Origin: Adineta vaga
Lineage: Eukaryota; Rotifera
Direction: 5' to 3'
DNA: 64,000 bases
Assembly: GCA_021613535.1 (NCBI GenBank)
Contig: CP075493.1
Location: forward strand, 806,001-870,000
Below the pieces are notes generated by a model. The model saw nothing but the letters and a program-made list of their open reading frames with translations, had not been told where the DNA came from and did no database searches. Of this stretch, positions 12,131 through 23,559 are shown in pieces. Position numbers and translations under genes: made by a program. The first letter of the stretch is position 1. Each line of letters begins with the position of its first letter.

Positions 12131-12330
12131 AATAAATAACGTTCGAACCAGGCGTCTCTAATTATTCAAATCTCTCAGAAATTTTGTTAAAATTCGAATG
12201 TTCATTGTGTATTACCAGGTTCAATTTGCATCAATTGAATGCATGTCCTTGTGGTGGTAAAGATGAAGGATAACTTTCATAAACATTTATTGCATATTTT
12301 ATACAAATATTGACATGATTGCGGATGTGG
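12131..12330. repeat. Distal part of duplicated receptor flank
   Basis: Resumes the sequence interrupted at 9830. It matches 5290-5470 closely (AATTATTCAAATCTCT, GTGTATTACCAGGTTCAATT, CTTTCATAAACATTTATT). It proves that the 2.3 kb between 9831 and 12131 was inserted after, or independently of, the receptor duplication. No gene. Confidence 0.75.
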
Positions 12331-14045
12331 TATATTTATGGATCAATCTCACTCATACCTGCCCTTGAGATAGAACACAACCTTTTCTAACAACTCTCTT
12401 GGTAATTTTGTATTTACTGGTGTTATTGTTTACTTTCAAAGCGGCTTTCTGGTCCTAATAAAGATTTCGTATTAATCGTAGATCTTTGCCATAAATGTCG
12501 CGTTTTTCTAAAATTTGGAATAGATTGTCATGTTTGACTTCTATGGATCTTTAGATTATCATTCGAAGAATGAAAATTGCATTTCTAGTGCCTTTATCAG
12601 GCATGAATCCATATTGTTCTTTGGCTATTTCTGATCTGATATTGTTTTTCATACGCATCATTAGAATCTTGAGTAGCCTTTTGGTTACATGACTCATGAG
12701 ACTGATTGTGCGATGAAGTTCACATTCAGTGGCTCCAGACTTCTTCGGAAGAGCTATGAATATAGATTTCGCTAGATCTTCTGGGATTTCACCTGTGTCA
12801 TATATTATGTTTATTAGTTTTGTTATGACATCAACACGTAGTTCATCGAGACAATGAATCATTTCGATGGGTATTCCATCAGGACATGTTGCTTTGTTTG
12901 CTTTCATTGAGTTTATAGCTTGTCTTACTTCGTCTTTTATTATTTATGGTCCTTCCATATTTTTCTTTAAACTAGATTTAGAAGCTCTATTATCATCGAA
13001 GAGTTCTTCTATGTCTTCTGACCATCTGTTCAGTATATCACGTTTTTTCATAAGAATGGTTCCGTTTCTTGACTTGATACAACCTGAACTGATCCATCTT
13101 GAATTTCCTGCGATTTCATTGATTTTTTTATGAGCAAAGTTGGTGTTCACACTCAACTTGTTTTCAATCTCTGAACATTGTTCATTCAGCCATTTCTTTC
13201 TGATTTCTTTGTCTATCAACTTGTACTCGTGTTTTGTTTATTTGCGTTTTAGGAATTATTATTTCAGCAGATGCTAAGATGGAGGATTTCATCTGTTCCC
13301 ACTATACTTCAATCTTTGCCAATTTCAGCCAGCACTTCAAAACGATTCTGTACTTTGGATACGGAATTTTCCCTTCAATTCTGCATCAGTTTTGAGAATG
13401 TGAAGTTGAAACTTTGGATTTCTCTGTGGCTGCTTTAATCTTTTTAATTTGACTCGAATTTCACTGATAACTGGAACATGATCACTATCACAGTCCGCTC
13501 CAGGAAATGCTCTAGAGAAGACGATTGAGTCCTTGAATCGATGAGGGACCATAATATAATCTATTTGATTTCTAACCAGATCTCCAGGGCTTTACCATGT
13601 CCATCGTGTACGTGGGTGATTTTCGAACCATGTATTTGTAACAACGAGATTATGTGATTGACACCAAGTTATCAGATTAGCTCCTCCATCATTTTTGTTT
13701 CCTAGACCAAAAAGATCTTACTGTATTGCCAATTCTTTTATCTCCCACTTTTGCATTGAAGTCGCCCATTAAATAGACGACGTCATCTAAGTTGCATTGT
13801 TTGTAGACTCTGTCTAGATATTCATACAAATTCGTGATTGTATCATCATCATAGCCAGCTGTCGGCGCGCAACATTTAATCAATGAGATGTTAAAAGGTT
13901 AGCCGTAGAGTTTTACAAGAAGAACTCTGTCTGAAACCGCCGAAAAGCCTTTCAAACTCTTGGAGCTTTTCTTTGTCAAAACGTGTGCCTACTTCTCTCG
14001 CATGTTGATCTCCTCCAAAGTGAAATACAGTAAAGTTACATGTTG
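12331..14045 (-). mobile_element. Decayed RTE-type non-LTR retrotransposon (endonuclease + reverse transcriptase)
   Basis: Reading on the minus strand from about 14045: a GGDQHAREVGT segment typical of the region before the AP endonuclease, then endonuclease pieces at 13689-13883 (GDFNAKVGDKR) and 13337-13552 (SDHVPVISEI). A linker follows at 12944-13219, then the start of reverse transcriptase at 12551-12907 (NKATCPDGIPIEMI, PKKSG, QYGFMPDKGTRNAI). The order is right for an RTE-clade LINE. The frame is broken many times, and the catalytic F/YxDD part and the 3' end are missing. An old dead copy. The clade is assigned from these motifs and is not certain. Confidence 0.8.
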
Positions 14046-14153
14046 TGAAAGATCCAGTACGCAGCCATCTGACTTCCGATAGGACTAACGCATTTACTTA
14101 CGACCTCTGCATTTTTCTTTATGCTAAAGTTGATAGTTGAGAAAATCAACGAA

Positions 14154-14248
14154 AAGTTAAAACAGTTATAACTCAAGTTAAAACAGTTATAACTCAAGTT
14201 AAAACAGTTATAACTCAAGTTAAAACAGTTATAACTCAAGTTAAAACT
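14154..14248. repeat. 21-bp tandem repeat, about 4.5 units
   Basis: Four full units at 14154-14174, 14175-14195, 14196-14216 and 14217-14237 plus an 11-bp partial unit. Each is built on AGTTAAAACAGTTATAACT. The units look identical, so the array is young. The unit itself contains a near-palindrome (GTTAAAACAGTTATAAC). It lies exactly between the RTE relic and the shared 3' flank of receptor copy 3. An open frame through it is a by-product of the 21-bp period. Confidence 0.95.
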
Positions 14249-14419
14249 ATTTAAAAAAGTATTCATTTATTCATATTATAACTATTTCAATTGTTAAAAT
14301 ACCATGTCTATATTCCTGTGTGTTTGAATCCTAAATGATACATCAGAAATTCTAATCAGAAATTAACAAATTTTATTTCATTTCTTTACATTACATACAG
14401 AACATCACAAAAGCAAAAC

Positions 14420-15350
14420 TCATGTTCTTTGTGTGGCTGCAGGTAGAATTCGATTTGTCTTTCTTTTTCTCATTCTTTTCATCAATGCTGATCTTATTGA
14501 ATCTGTATATGCAAATAGCATCATCATCAAAATTGTTAAACAAAAGATAATAAAACTAAAACCAATACGATGATAATATTTTGGTGGAGTAGTAAAAAAT
14601 GAAGTTAAGATTAAAACTGTAGTTGGAAAACCACATACTACCAGAATACAGACGAGTACTACTATACGTCGAACTATTTCTAAATCACGTTGTGCACGTA
14701 ATAATACATTTGCTGGTATTATTCGATCATTCATTTGTTTGACATATCGAATTATTTGGAAATAAGTTATCATTAGTAATGAAAATGGAAATAAATAAGC
14801 GGAAAATACCATGTATATTATTGAAAATGACAATCGATATGGAATTATACATACTTCATTGTCAATACTCAATACAACATCATTACGAAGATAATATACT
14901 AACGGAAATAGAAAACCTAAAATCCATGTAAATGATATGAGATTCAATTGACATTTCCACGATTGATAAAATATACAAGATGGATAAACAATACACAAAT
15001 ATCGATGAAATGCTTGTAAGAAAAAAGCAAAATTGATTACAGAACATTGAGCATATACAATATACATAAGAATAAAAGCAGGATGAATGTGGAAAAGAGT
15101 TAAATTTATAATCATATCCAATTCCGATGAATTCGTTTCCTAATGAAACAATCGCAAGTAGAGATATCGATAAACATAAGTTCACCACATGCATCATTGA
15201 TACTGTATGACATGTCTTATCTTTAATAATAATAAATAAATACATACATGATAAAGTTATTGTTATTATAAGTAGAAATATTAAAACAATATGTAATGGA
15301 ATACTCCATGATTGAACAATGATTTCGAAAGTATTTGAAATATTTGACAT
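14420..15350 (-). pseudogene. Orphan class A 7TM receptor, copy 3, one-base frameshift
   Basis: Third copy of the receptor at 3537-4457. The start is ATG 15348-15350 (MSNISNTFEIIVQSW), chosen by alignment with the other copies; an in-frame extension to 15389 exists but has no counterpart. The frame is correct through TM1 and TM2. TM3 to the tail (HRYLCIVYP, KRMRKRKTN) is readable in another frame. The lesion is at about 15072-15077, an extra A in a run (AATAAAAGCAGG versus AATAAAGCAGG in copy 1). A homopolymer change of this kind may be a real frameshift or a sequencing error. Copies 2 and 3 share about 160 bp of 3' flank. Confidence 0.8.
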
Positions 15351-15388
15351 TTGCCTAGAATACATCTGGAAATATAATGGATAGCTCA

Positions 15389-16252
15389 TAAAGAATGATG
15401 GTCTTCAGTATTTTGACTTTTAGACTTGATTGTTTTATCATAAGATGCGCTCAGAAATTCTCTGGAAAACCTTAATAAAATCTATGTGAATAGCAAGTTG
15501 AGGGAGAAACTACAATGAAGAATACATAGTCGCTAGAAAGTACCAACTTTCAAAGTTGAAAACAGTTTTCTTTTGATATAATCATTACGTTAAATAAAGT
15601 ACAAGCACAAAGAGATATGAATTTTGTAGTTCTATCAACTAATGTTATAGTCAAGCTAATAGTATTTCAATGGTCGACACTAAAGTAAATGTTGTTAAGT
15701 TTAGATTTCTATAGATATCAGAGATTTGAATCTGAATTTCTTAACCTTTCAAAAACGTCATAGCTCATAGAGTAACATCGAACTAAAACTAGTTTTCCTT
15801 CAATTTTCGTATTTCACTAAGAAATGAGTCTTTATTGGATCCACCGACGATTTTTGTAAAAAAAAAACTCCTCTTGTAAACCCATTCCGCTGGTAGAAAA
15901 TAATTATTCTTAGGCACTTGCATTAAATTTAGAATGTCACCTTTTCCTAATGGCCACTCCCATGTTTCAATATATTCAAAGGTATATGATGGAGAAGAGA
16001 GCAATTTGAACTATCAAAAATTGTCTTTAAAATTATTTGAATAATATAAACTATGTAGATCAGAATGGCTTTGAAAGTTGGAGCTTTCTAGCTACTAAAT
16101 ATTATTCGTCTTAGTTTCTCCTTTAACTTGCTATTCGTATAGGTTTTCTTAAAGTTTTGTAGAGAATTTCTAAGCGCATCGTATGGTTAAAAAAAAATCA
16201 ACTTTAAACAAGTACTAGTCAAAATACTATATAACATCATTCTTTATGCGCC
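15389..16252. mobile_element. MITE-like element with ~170-bp imperfect inverted ends
   Basis: The left arm, about 15389-15560 (CATAAAGAATGATG, TTCTCT, GAATAGCAAGTT, GCTAGAAAG), is matched by the reverse complement of about 16065-16252, in the same order over the whole arm. The total length is about 860 bp. The interior holds a 72-codon open frame on the minus strand at 15789-16004 (…EWPLGKGDILNLMQVP…). It starts from a non-ATG codon and I do not recognise it. It might be an exon fragment carried by the element. The element sits just upstream of receptor copy 3. Confidence 0.7.
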
Positions 16253-18488
16253 ACCCGTTAAACGTACATTATAATTATCATTAGACTTTCTACATATAGT
16301 CTTGATATAAAATAATCGAAGAGGAAATGACATAGAGAATTCTAAAAAAAGATGTAACGTAGATTTTATGTTAACATTCTCTGAGATCAAATGCTGATAC
16401 TAAAATTTTGAGTATGATAAATTTAATTTGAATCAATTTATTAGGAAAGTTATAATCAAGCTTATTTGGGGAAACATATTACTGCTGATGGTTAATAATG
16501 TGGGTAGAAGACAAAGAAGATATTCATAGGATCGGAGGTCTAATAAATGTAAATATATCCTCGAGAAATATTAACACTGGTAGTTTGAAATATGGGTAAA
16601 CATGGGTATACCAATAAAATTTGAGTCAATGGGAGCATAGTACTCGGCTGGTATTCATAATCTTACACAGATCCGCGCGTATACATACATTCGTTCTTAG
16701 TCAAACCTATAGCTTTTCATAGAAATCACGATCCAAGTTGGAGACATGAGTTTTTCGTTAGTAATCGGAAACCATGAGTACATTGTAATTGAGAATATTT
16801 CTATAACAGTTCGATTGAGAATCTCGTCGTCATCATTTATGTACACTCTTTTCAAGAAAGGAAAGGAAGAAAGAGAGAGATATGAGAAAGTGTAATGAAA
16901 ATCATGCTTCAATCTTTCTTTGAGAGCACTTTCCAGAAAATAAGGAGATGTTTTCTTCCGCCATAGTCAAAATTAATCATAGAAATTTTTTACTGTGAAA
17001 TGAATATTAAAATAACAAACAAGAGAAAATCTTTCAAAAATGATTTAGAATGTTCAATACATTTTGTCTTTTTAGAAGACTTTCGACATTGTTACTTATC
17101 TATACTTTGCAAGTTATTAAAGTGTCATTGACACACTTCAAGATGAATAAAAAGTGGTCTAATAAGATGTGATATTGAATTTGAAAGAATCAAAAATTGA
17201 ATAATCGTTTTTACCAAGTATACTTCCGTAAAAGTTCAGTATCTTCTAAAGATATCATACAGTTCGAAATAAATATAGACATATAGTTACTTTAAAACAG
17301 TTGGATGAATGTTACAATAGTTATGAACACGATTTTATTATCGATCTTGATTCGAACTATGACGTTCTGTTGAAACTATATTCAAAGCACTTTTTCTTCT
17401 ATATAAAAACAAAGTTTTATTCAATGAGATTACTTAACAAACAATATATCACTAGTGACGTATCCAAGGCGAGGACGAATGGGCAATTACTCAATTCATA
17501 TTAAGATTTCACTATTGTAATTTATAACTCTTTGAAAATTTTCTATCTATTTTTGTCGACATGAACGGCAAGTTCATTTTTCCAACGTTTTCCCTCCGTG
17601 AAGAACACAGAACAACAAAAAATATATAACACTGTGTGATGAATTATGAGAGTCTGTCTGTATCATCTAAATATTCACAATCGTGCTTTTTATTCATTAA
17701 ATAAAGTCATGGCCGTATTAAAAGATCCGAGTCTTCTATTGTGTTCTCTAAAAATTCATATTTTTGTATACGATCTTTAATTTAACCTTAAGACACACAT
17801 AGGAGGCACGACCGAGCATCATAAAGGACTGTTCGATTGAGTTTTCGATTTCTTGTGGCACACTATTTTAGGTACCAAACCTAATTTTTAGCCGGATCAG
17901 ATGTTTTCCAGTCGAGATGCTCAGATTCTAAAAACGATTTTCCACCAAGCAGCTGTTCAGTAGGTAGACAGGAAAATTGTTGACTATTTGCACATACGTC
18001 GACAGATCAAAGATTAAGATCCGCTTAGAATCTCTGATTTTTCCGCAGTACTCGTATGCTTTCTTAGTAATATCTAGAACATCTGAGACTCGAACCTATT
18101 CAATTAAAGATCCCAAACTTCTTTTGTTGCTTTTCGATAGCCTTCAAGGAACGGTCTTCATAGAAAAAGTTTCAGCGAATTCATCTAAGTTGATCTGCGT
18201 AAAACTTATTTTCAAAATCTATACGGTGAAATGATGGCAATTTACTTTTGATCAGGATCGGTCGTTGCTCTTGTGCAGTGTCTCATATACAGAAGAATAA
18301 AAGAACTGACTATCGTATATGAAAAATCAAAGGAAGTCTTTTAATATGTTCCATATGGCTTTACAACTTATATAGGAGTAGTCTCATAGGTAAAAATACA
18401 AAGCTATATATTCACCATTATACACAATTGAAAGAGAACGAAAACGAAATATTAATTTATTTTCTAAAAAACATAGTTAAAAATTCTA
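16253..18488. other. Long stretch without recognisable gene
   Basis: Only short open frames (for example 16697-16912 minus, 17301-17504 plus, 17977-18234 plus), none with a domain, splice structure or signal I recognise. The part 17770-18240 is less AT-rich and may be the wreck of a gene or element. Nothing else can be supported. Confidence 0.5.
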
Positions 18489-19550
18489 TTATAAAGCAGT
18501 TAATATCGTATGAAAGATTTGTTCAGGTGAATATCCAACTCGATAGAAATATAAATCTTCACTTCTTGAATCAATTTCTTTTGTAATTGATTTCCAATAA
18601 TCACTTTCATAATAAAAATATTGTGATAAATTAAATAATATCAATAAAATAGTTGGTAAAAGTTTTATTCCAATTTGAATTCCAATTCGACGACGACGAT
18701 GATATTGATTTAATAAAAGTTCATATGAAAGCATTTGAATGCGCGGAAAAAATGTAAAATATTTAATAAAAATAATAATTACTGTTAAAATATAAATATA
18801 AATAATTAAAACAAATAAATAAATAAAAATCATTGGAATAATATTTGTAATAAAATATGGAAGAATTAAACTTCCAATAAAAAGAAATGTTACACTTGAA
18901 CTTATTAAACTAAGATAAAATATTATACGTGAAGAAAATCTTCTCCATGATTGTTTTCGTCGATTTCTTCGTTTTAATTCATCATAATTTTGATAGAATA
19001 AAATTAATTTTGAAAGAAAAGTCAAAGTAAATTCAGCATATCCACTGAAAATATAATTATATAAACGATATCCAAATAGATTATAACAATCCCAAACATG
19101 AGCATTCGAAGCTGATAAACATGATGCTTGAGCATAACAATACCAAATTGTATGTGCAATTAATGGTAAAGCAGAAAAACAAATATCAAATATATCAAAT
19201 GTTGGAATTTTACGCATTTTCTTTGTTTTTATTGTCATATTCTTCCATTCTTGAAATATATAAACAGTTGGAAATGAATTTACCAAAGAACGAGTTTTTT
19301 CAGATACTTTTGGTTTAGAATAACGATGAGAATATTTATCTCGTTCAAAAGAAATCAATTCAATGGGTAATGACCATGTTTTATAAATAAATCGATTCCA
19401 AATTCGTTGACAAGATTCAGAAAATACAAATTGAAGAGCTAATACAAAATATGGTTGAATACTAACATTATCATTTCGAAAAGTATTTAATAATGGATTG
19501 GCATTTGTATATAATTTTGACATAAATTCTTCGGCATTGAATTTATTCAT
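18489..19550 (-). CDS. Orphan multi-pass membrane protein (353 aa)
   Basis: One uninterrupted frame with an ATG at 19548-19550. The first 120 residues are mixed, with a possible membrane-associated segment around IQPYFVLALQFVF. At least five strong hydrophobic segments follow: near FDICFSALPLIAH, EFTLTFLSKLILFY, FYLSLISSSVTFLFIG, MIFIYLFVLIIYIYILTV and LLPTILLILFNLSQY. A very basic loop (KRRNRRKQSWRRF) separates two of them, probably cytosolic by the positive-inside rule. It could be a divergent 7TM protein, but no class A landmark (DRY, NPxxY) is visible. I do not recognise the family. Part of its 5' flank is repeated near 22250-22450. Confidence 0.75.
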   Translation of the reverse strand: MNKFNAEEFMSKLYTNANPLLNTFRNDNVSIQPYFVLALQFVFSESCQRIWNRFIYKTWSLPIELISFERDKYSHRYSKPKVSEKTRSLVNSFPTVYIFQEWKNMTIKTKKMRKIPTFDIFDICFSALPLIAHTIWYCYAQASCLSASNAHVWDCYNLFGYRLYNYIFSGYAEFTLTFLSKLILFYQNYDELKRRNRRKQSWRRFSSRIIFYLSLISSSVTFLFIGSLILPYFITNIIPMIFIYLFVLIIYIYILTVIIIFIKYFTFFPRIQMLSYELLLNQYHRRRRIGIQIGIKLLPTILLILFNLSQYFYYESDYWKSITKEIDSRSEDLYFYRVGYSPEQIFHTILTAL

Positions 19551-20578
19551 TATTGATTATGTGTAGAAAAGTAAATTATGTACATTTTATATCTTTAGAA
19601 GTTTTTTTTTATGAGTATAATTAACCTTCAGATATGATAATAAAAAGATATTATCTCATTTAATTCATAATAGTGAAAGAAATCAGTTTTTTTTGTTTTG
19701 TTCTTTCAAAGTTAATGAATTGTAAAGAACATATGTACCTATTTATAGAGATCAAATATTATGATATATGTATTTCTAAAGAATGTTTTTTCAATTATTG
19801 CAGCTGTAGGAAGAAAACTGAAATGAAATTATTTATTAATAAACAAGAATTTAGTTACATGAAGAACATCAAAACACTAAATCGGTTCGTTTTCTTAAAA
19901 TATCATCGGTCTATTTCGTCTTGAAATTCCTTACTTTTTTTTTATCCATATGACTGAGTAGTGCGGATGTAGAGAGGACGATTCCTTCACCCACACCCTA
20001 CTAAACTTAGAAATATTCATCAATGTGTTAGTAATATCGATGCTTTGGATAAAATAATAACAAATTTAAGCTTTCTCTATCAGCAGATTTATGAATATTC
20101 TGTTTTCACAAATTTCATTATAGTTAATTGGCGAAGATTTATTGGTGAAATTTCTTTTTACTTTTTAGTAAAATAAAATATTAAGTTTTTTCTTCATAAA
20201 TTCATTTTGATCAAAACAAATTTTTACAATGTGTCCTGAAAGCCTTTTTCAAATATCTTTTGGATACTATCACATTTTATTTGCTCATTATCAGAGTTGT
20301 AGTTTTAACGTTTTCTTCCCGTAAAATTTTTCTAGAATATCAATGACACTGAAGTTACGTGCTAGCCAAGTAAAGATACTTACATTCTCATCCTGTTTCG
20401 GACTCATCAATCTTGTCTCCACCTTTCCCAGAATTCATGGAGGTACTATGGAAAGGTTGGTGATGTTAAAATCGTACAGAAATTCAATATATAATCAAAA
20501 GATAGATAGAAAAGAATTCTTCTTTGTAAATTGGATTTTAATATATTGCAAATTAAAAAGTTGTTAGAAAAGTTAGAA
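19551..20578. other. Intergenic with telomere-like pair at 19961-20001
   Basis: No gene supported. A G-rich arm at 19961-19977 and a C-rich arm CACCCACACCCTAC at 19988-20001 form one of the recurring telomere-like pairs. At about 20340-20425 the minus strand shows a short run ending in a good donor (GAGAAT then GTAAGTATC) but with no exon partner. Confidence 0.45.
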
Positions 20579-21917
20579 TTAACAATACAATGGAAGTATC
20601 TTTGATAAAGTATCGACATAATAAGTACCATTTCCAAGGGTAGGAATAAGACAAGCACCATTTTCACTATTTTCATTCCATGCATAGACAAGTATTGTTT
20701 GTGCCTCAACTGTCTCATTGTATTGACAAGTAAAATTGATTGCCGTCTGAAAGAATCGCTGTAATTCTTCGCCAGTAGGCTGAAAATAATGCTCTGGTCC
20801 TTCAATAAGCCATGGTACAGGATTTTCATAGCGTGGTCGAGCATCCCAACCAGTAGGAACGATTGGCACAAGTTTTGCTTTGATATCTTTAGCAGATTGC
20901 CACCATCTATTTATATAACACTTTATTAGAATATAGTTTAACAAGATGTACACGACTTACTGTTGAGCCACATGAACTAGATCCATAAATGGTGAACCCT
21001 AAAATTAATATAATGCATTAATGGAGACTTTTACCGATCAATATACTTACTTCAGTGGTACCACCAGGTAAGGCATACATTGAGATTGCATCAAATCCAA
21101 GAAGATTGGCATGAGCTTGCACAGTTGGAACCTCGAAATCCATCAGAACCATGTATGGATTTTTCAGTCCTAGTTAGTATTTAAAAAAAAAGGTAATTCG
21201 GCAATATTTATTATCAATCGAAAAATCCAAACATGTCCCACCTCGATTAATAGCCATCTGTCGAAATCTATTGAAGACATCTCGACTTCCAGACCATCCG
21301 CCACCACAAAGCTTGGCTTCTACCTCGGTGAATTGAAATAAATACAAAAGTGGACGTCCTCCAAACACAGTTTGAAATTGAGGAAGTACCATAAGTTCAA
21401 GATAACTGGCTTGAAAATTAAGATCACAAGGAGAAGAACCTAACAAGAGAAGTGTAAAATTTATCAACGAATTATATTGACTGGAAAGATATTGATGCAA
21501 GCCATAGGCAGGATTTCGTGGACAATAATGCGGTGCAATCTGTAAATATTCTGCACAAAATGTAGTATTGGTCGTACAGTTCGGTCCATATGCACAGTAT
21601 GTATCGAAAGCCCAATAGTCGATACCTGCATGTTTTGCATAAAGTATCTCTTGATCCATTACACTCTGCATATCTTCATTATACGAAGTGTTGGTAGGTG
21701 AAAGAACTGTTGCAAAAAATGGTAGTCGATAATGAAATTTTTCGGGACTGAGACATCGATGAGAATAGAAGGAGATGGGATCGTATTGACCATCGAACAA
21801 ATTCCACGCATCCCATCGAATAACTCCTACCGATGGGTGAGTTTTTTGATTCGCTGAAGACGTCGCAAAAATCAATATAAGTAGTATTAAACAGAAGAAT
21901 TGAAAGAATCTTGCCAT
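20579..21917 (-). CDS. Secreted GH99/GH71-like putative glycoside hydrolase, 4 exons
   Basis: Exons on the minus strand: 21917-21242, 21169-21051, 20998-20961, 20906-20579; introns of 72, 52 and 54 bp with GT-AG ends; product about 386 residues. The start at 21915-21917 was chosen because it gives a clear signal peptide (MARFFQFFCLILLILIFATS). After it come VGVIRWDAWN, a segment with HAGIDYWAFDTYCAYG, and near the end PTGWDARPRYENP and YAWNENSENGACLIPT. The last is the layout seen in the WbsX/GH99-like and GH71-like alpha/beta-barrel enzymes, where this region carries catalytic acids. Several NxS/T sequons suit a secreted glycoprotein. Substrate unknown. Such enzymes in rotifers are often horizontally acquired; here the introns imply long residence or an animal origin. 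Family call is by motif memory only. Confidence 0.7.
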
Positions 21918-23559
21918 CGAAATTGTAACTGTCGCTGTTGTATGTGTTGAGAGAAAGTAGATACGATGCACTATCGTTCTTATCTTTCTTAGCAAAGTGT
22001 GTTTTAGATTCCCTCTCAGTATGTAACGTTTTATCAACTAAACATATAAACTCTGAATTTATAGATAACACTTGAGAATATAGACAAGAAAAATATCTCA
22101 ATATCATAGATCGTATATATTGAAAAGAGAATTGCAAAAGTATATCTTCTATTTCGTTTCTTTTTTAATACAAACATTCGATTTCTAGAAATTCTTCTGC
22201 ATGGAGTTTTATCATCATTATATAATATTCTTCAAAATATTATTTTGATTATGTAGAAATGTATATTTTATTTAATGATTTTCTATCCTTAGAAGTTCTT
22301 TGACGAGTATGATAAATCTTTAGACACTAAATGATTACATTCAACGTTATAATAACAACAATGATAAATATCTTCTTCTATTAGTCCAACTGTAGTAAGA
22401 AAAATAAAATGAAATCTTTACGAATAATACATGAACAATTTAGGATTTCATAGTGCATTAATAAAAGAGACCGAACATACAAATATTAAATCAACTGTTC
22501 GTTCAAATCCAGTTTTTTCATGAACAATTTCCATTGAATTCACAATATTATTAAACAACATTGAAAAGATTATCACGTCTCCGAATTTCTCGCTTTGGAT
22601 GTTTCGATTCGATTCGATTGAGTTACGACACTTTACATAAACTATATTCTAGAACGAGAAATTTTCGAATTTTTCATTACGAATGAGTTATTTGCTTATG
22701 TAGAGTTGTGATTATAATACATATAAATCGTAGAAATCTAATGTTATGATGAAAAGTGTTAAGGATGAGAACGTGAGTAAGACTAAGGCGTTGTCATACA
22801 TACTTACATTTGCACCTGTTTTTTTCAATGTGATTAACTTGGATAAAAAACAAACTTGAAGGGCTTTTATCGCGCTTTTAAGTCTTTCTTTAGCAAAAGA
22901 AGATAAAACCGACAGTCTTAATTTAACGTCAAAAAAAGACATTTTTTTAATTTTTTTAATTTTTTTAAATATCTGAATATGTTGCTGAAACTATGCTTGA
23001 ATTACATCATTATTTAGAAAATAAGGAATATTTTCTAACAAAAAATCAGACAGTTAATAACTCGATTACCCACAATTGATCGAATGTTGATGAAAACATG
23101 TTTTAAGATCAAAGATTTGTAAGTTGATTACTAAATAGAGTCGGAAAAGAATGTTGACTGTAATCCACTCGTAGTTTCATTTAATGATCTGTTTATATTG
23201 TTACTTTGTTAACCCTTTGACAGGATGAGGAAAGAATAACATTTATTTCTCTGAACTTTGTCAAATAACTTAAGCGTAGATTGAACTATAGTTAAAAGTT
23301 CGAATAGAATCAGCTGAAACCCATTTCTATAGAAATTCAGGTCACTTAATTCTGCAGAAAACGTTCTTTAATCTTACATACATCGTTTTCTATTAATATT
23401 ATCATCCTCTCTCATTGCATATACTTCGGGGACATTTTTTAATATAAATATTTTTCTCTTTATACTTAAGAGCAAAATAGAAACAAATAAGAGTAACATT
23501 AAAAAATTTTCTTGTGAAATTGAACGTCATTTAATCACTTTTATTCTTATACGCGCATC
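21918..23559. other. Intergenic, with a diverged copy of the 19.6-19.9 kb flank
   Basis: About 22250-22450 resembles 19560-19880 (AGAAGTT…GAGTATGATAAATCTT, CTGTAGTAAGAAAA), so a piece of upstream DNA of the 18.5 kb membrane-protein gene was duplicated without the gene. The open frame at 22712-22942 ends in a good donor (AAT then GTAAGTATG) and might be a first exon, but no partner is found. The last 100 bp precede the receptor start at 23560. Confidence 0.4.

Larger units (their letters stand above)
10618..12131. mobile_element. MITE-like element with ~80-bp terminal inverted repeats, split by mariner
   Basis: The left arm, 10618-10700, reads GTATCCGTAAATGACACGAA and on to TATATCATTTGGTTTTTCTTGA. 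The right arm, about 12050-12131, is its imperfect reverse complement. Removing the mariner at 10771-12011 leaves an element of about 270 bp that is mostly inverted repeat, typical of MITEs. It abuts the unknown element at 9831-10617, and its right edge returns directly to the receptor-flank sequence at TAATAAATAACG. No coding capacity of its own. The autonomous partner is not in this window. Confidence 0.75.

Noticed and set aside
14036-14266. 76-codon frame with a repeated NLSYNCF motif
   Set aside because: The repeat is produced by the 21-bp tandem array, whose period is divisible by three; no gene evidence.
22712-22942. Possible first exon ending KKTGAN before GTAAGTATG
   Set aside because: The donor is good but no second exon or homology was found on the minus strand below it.
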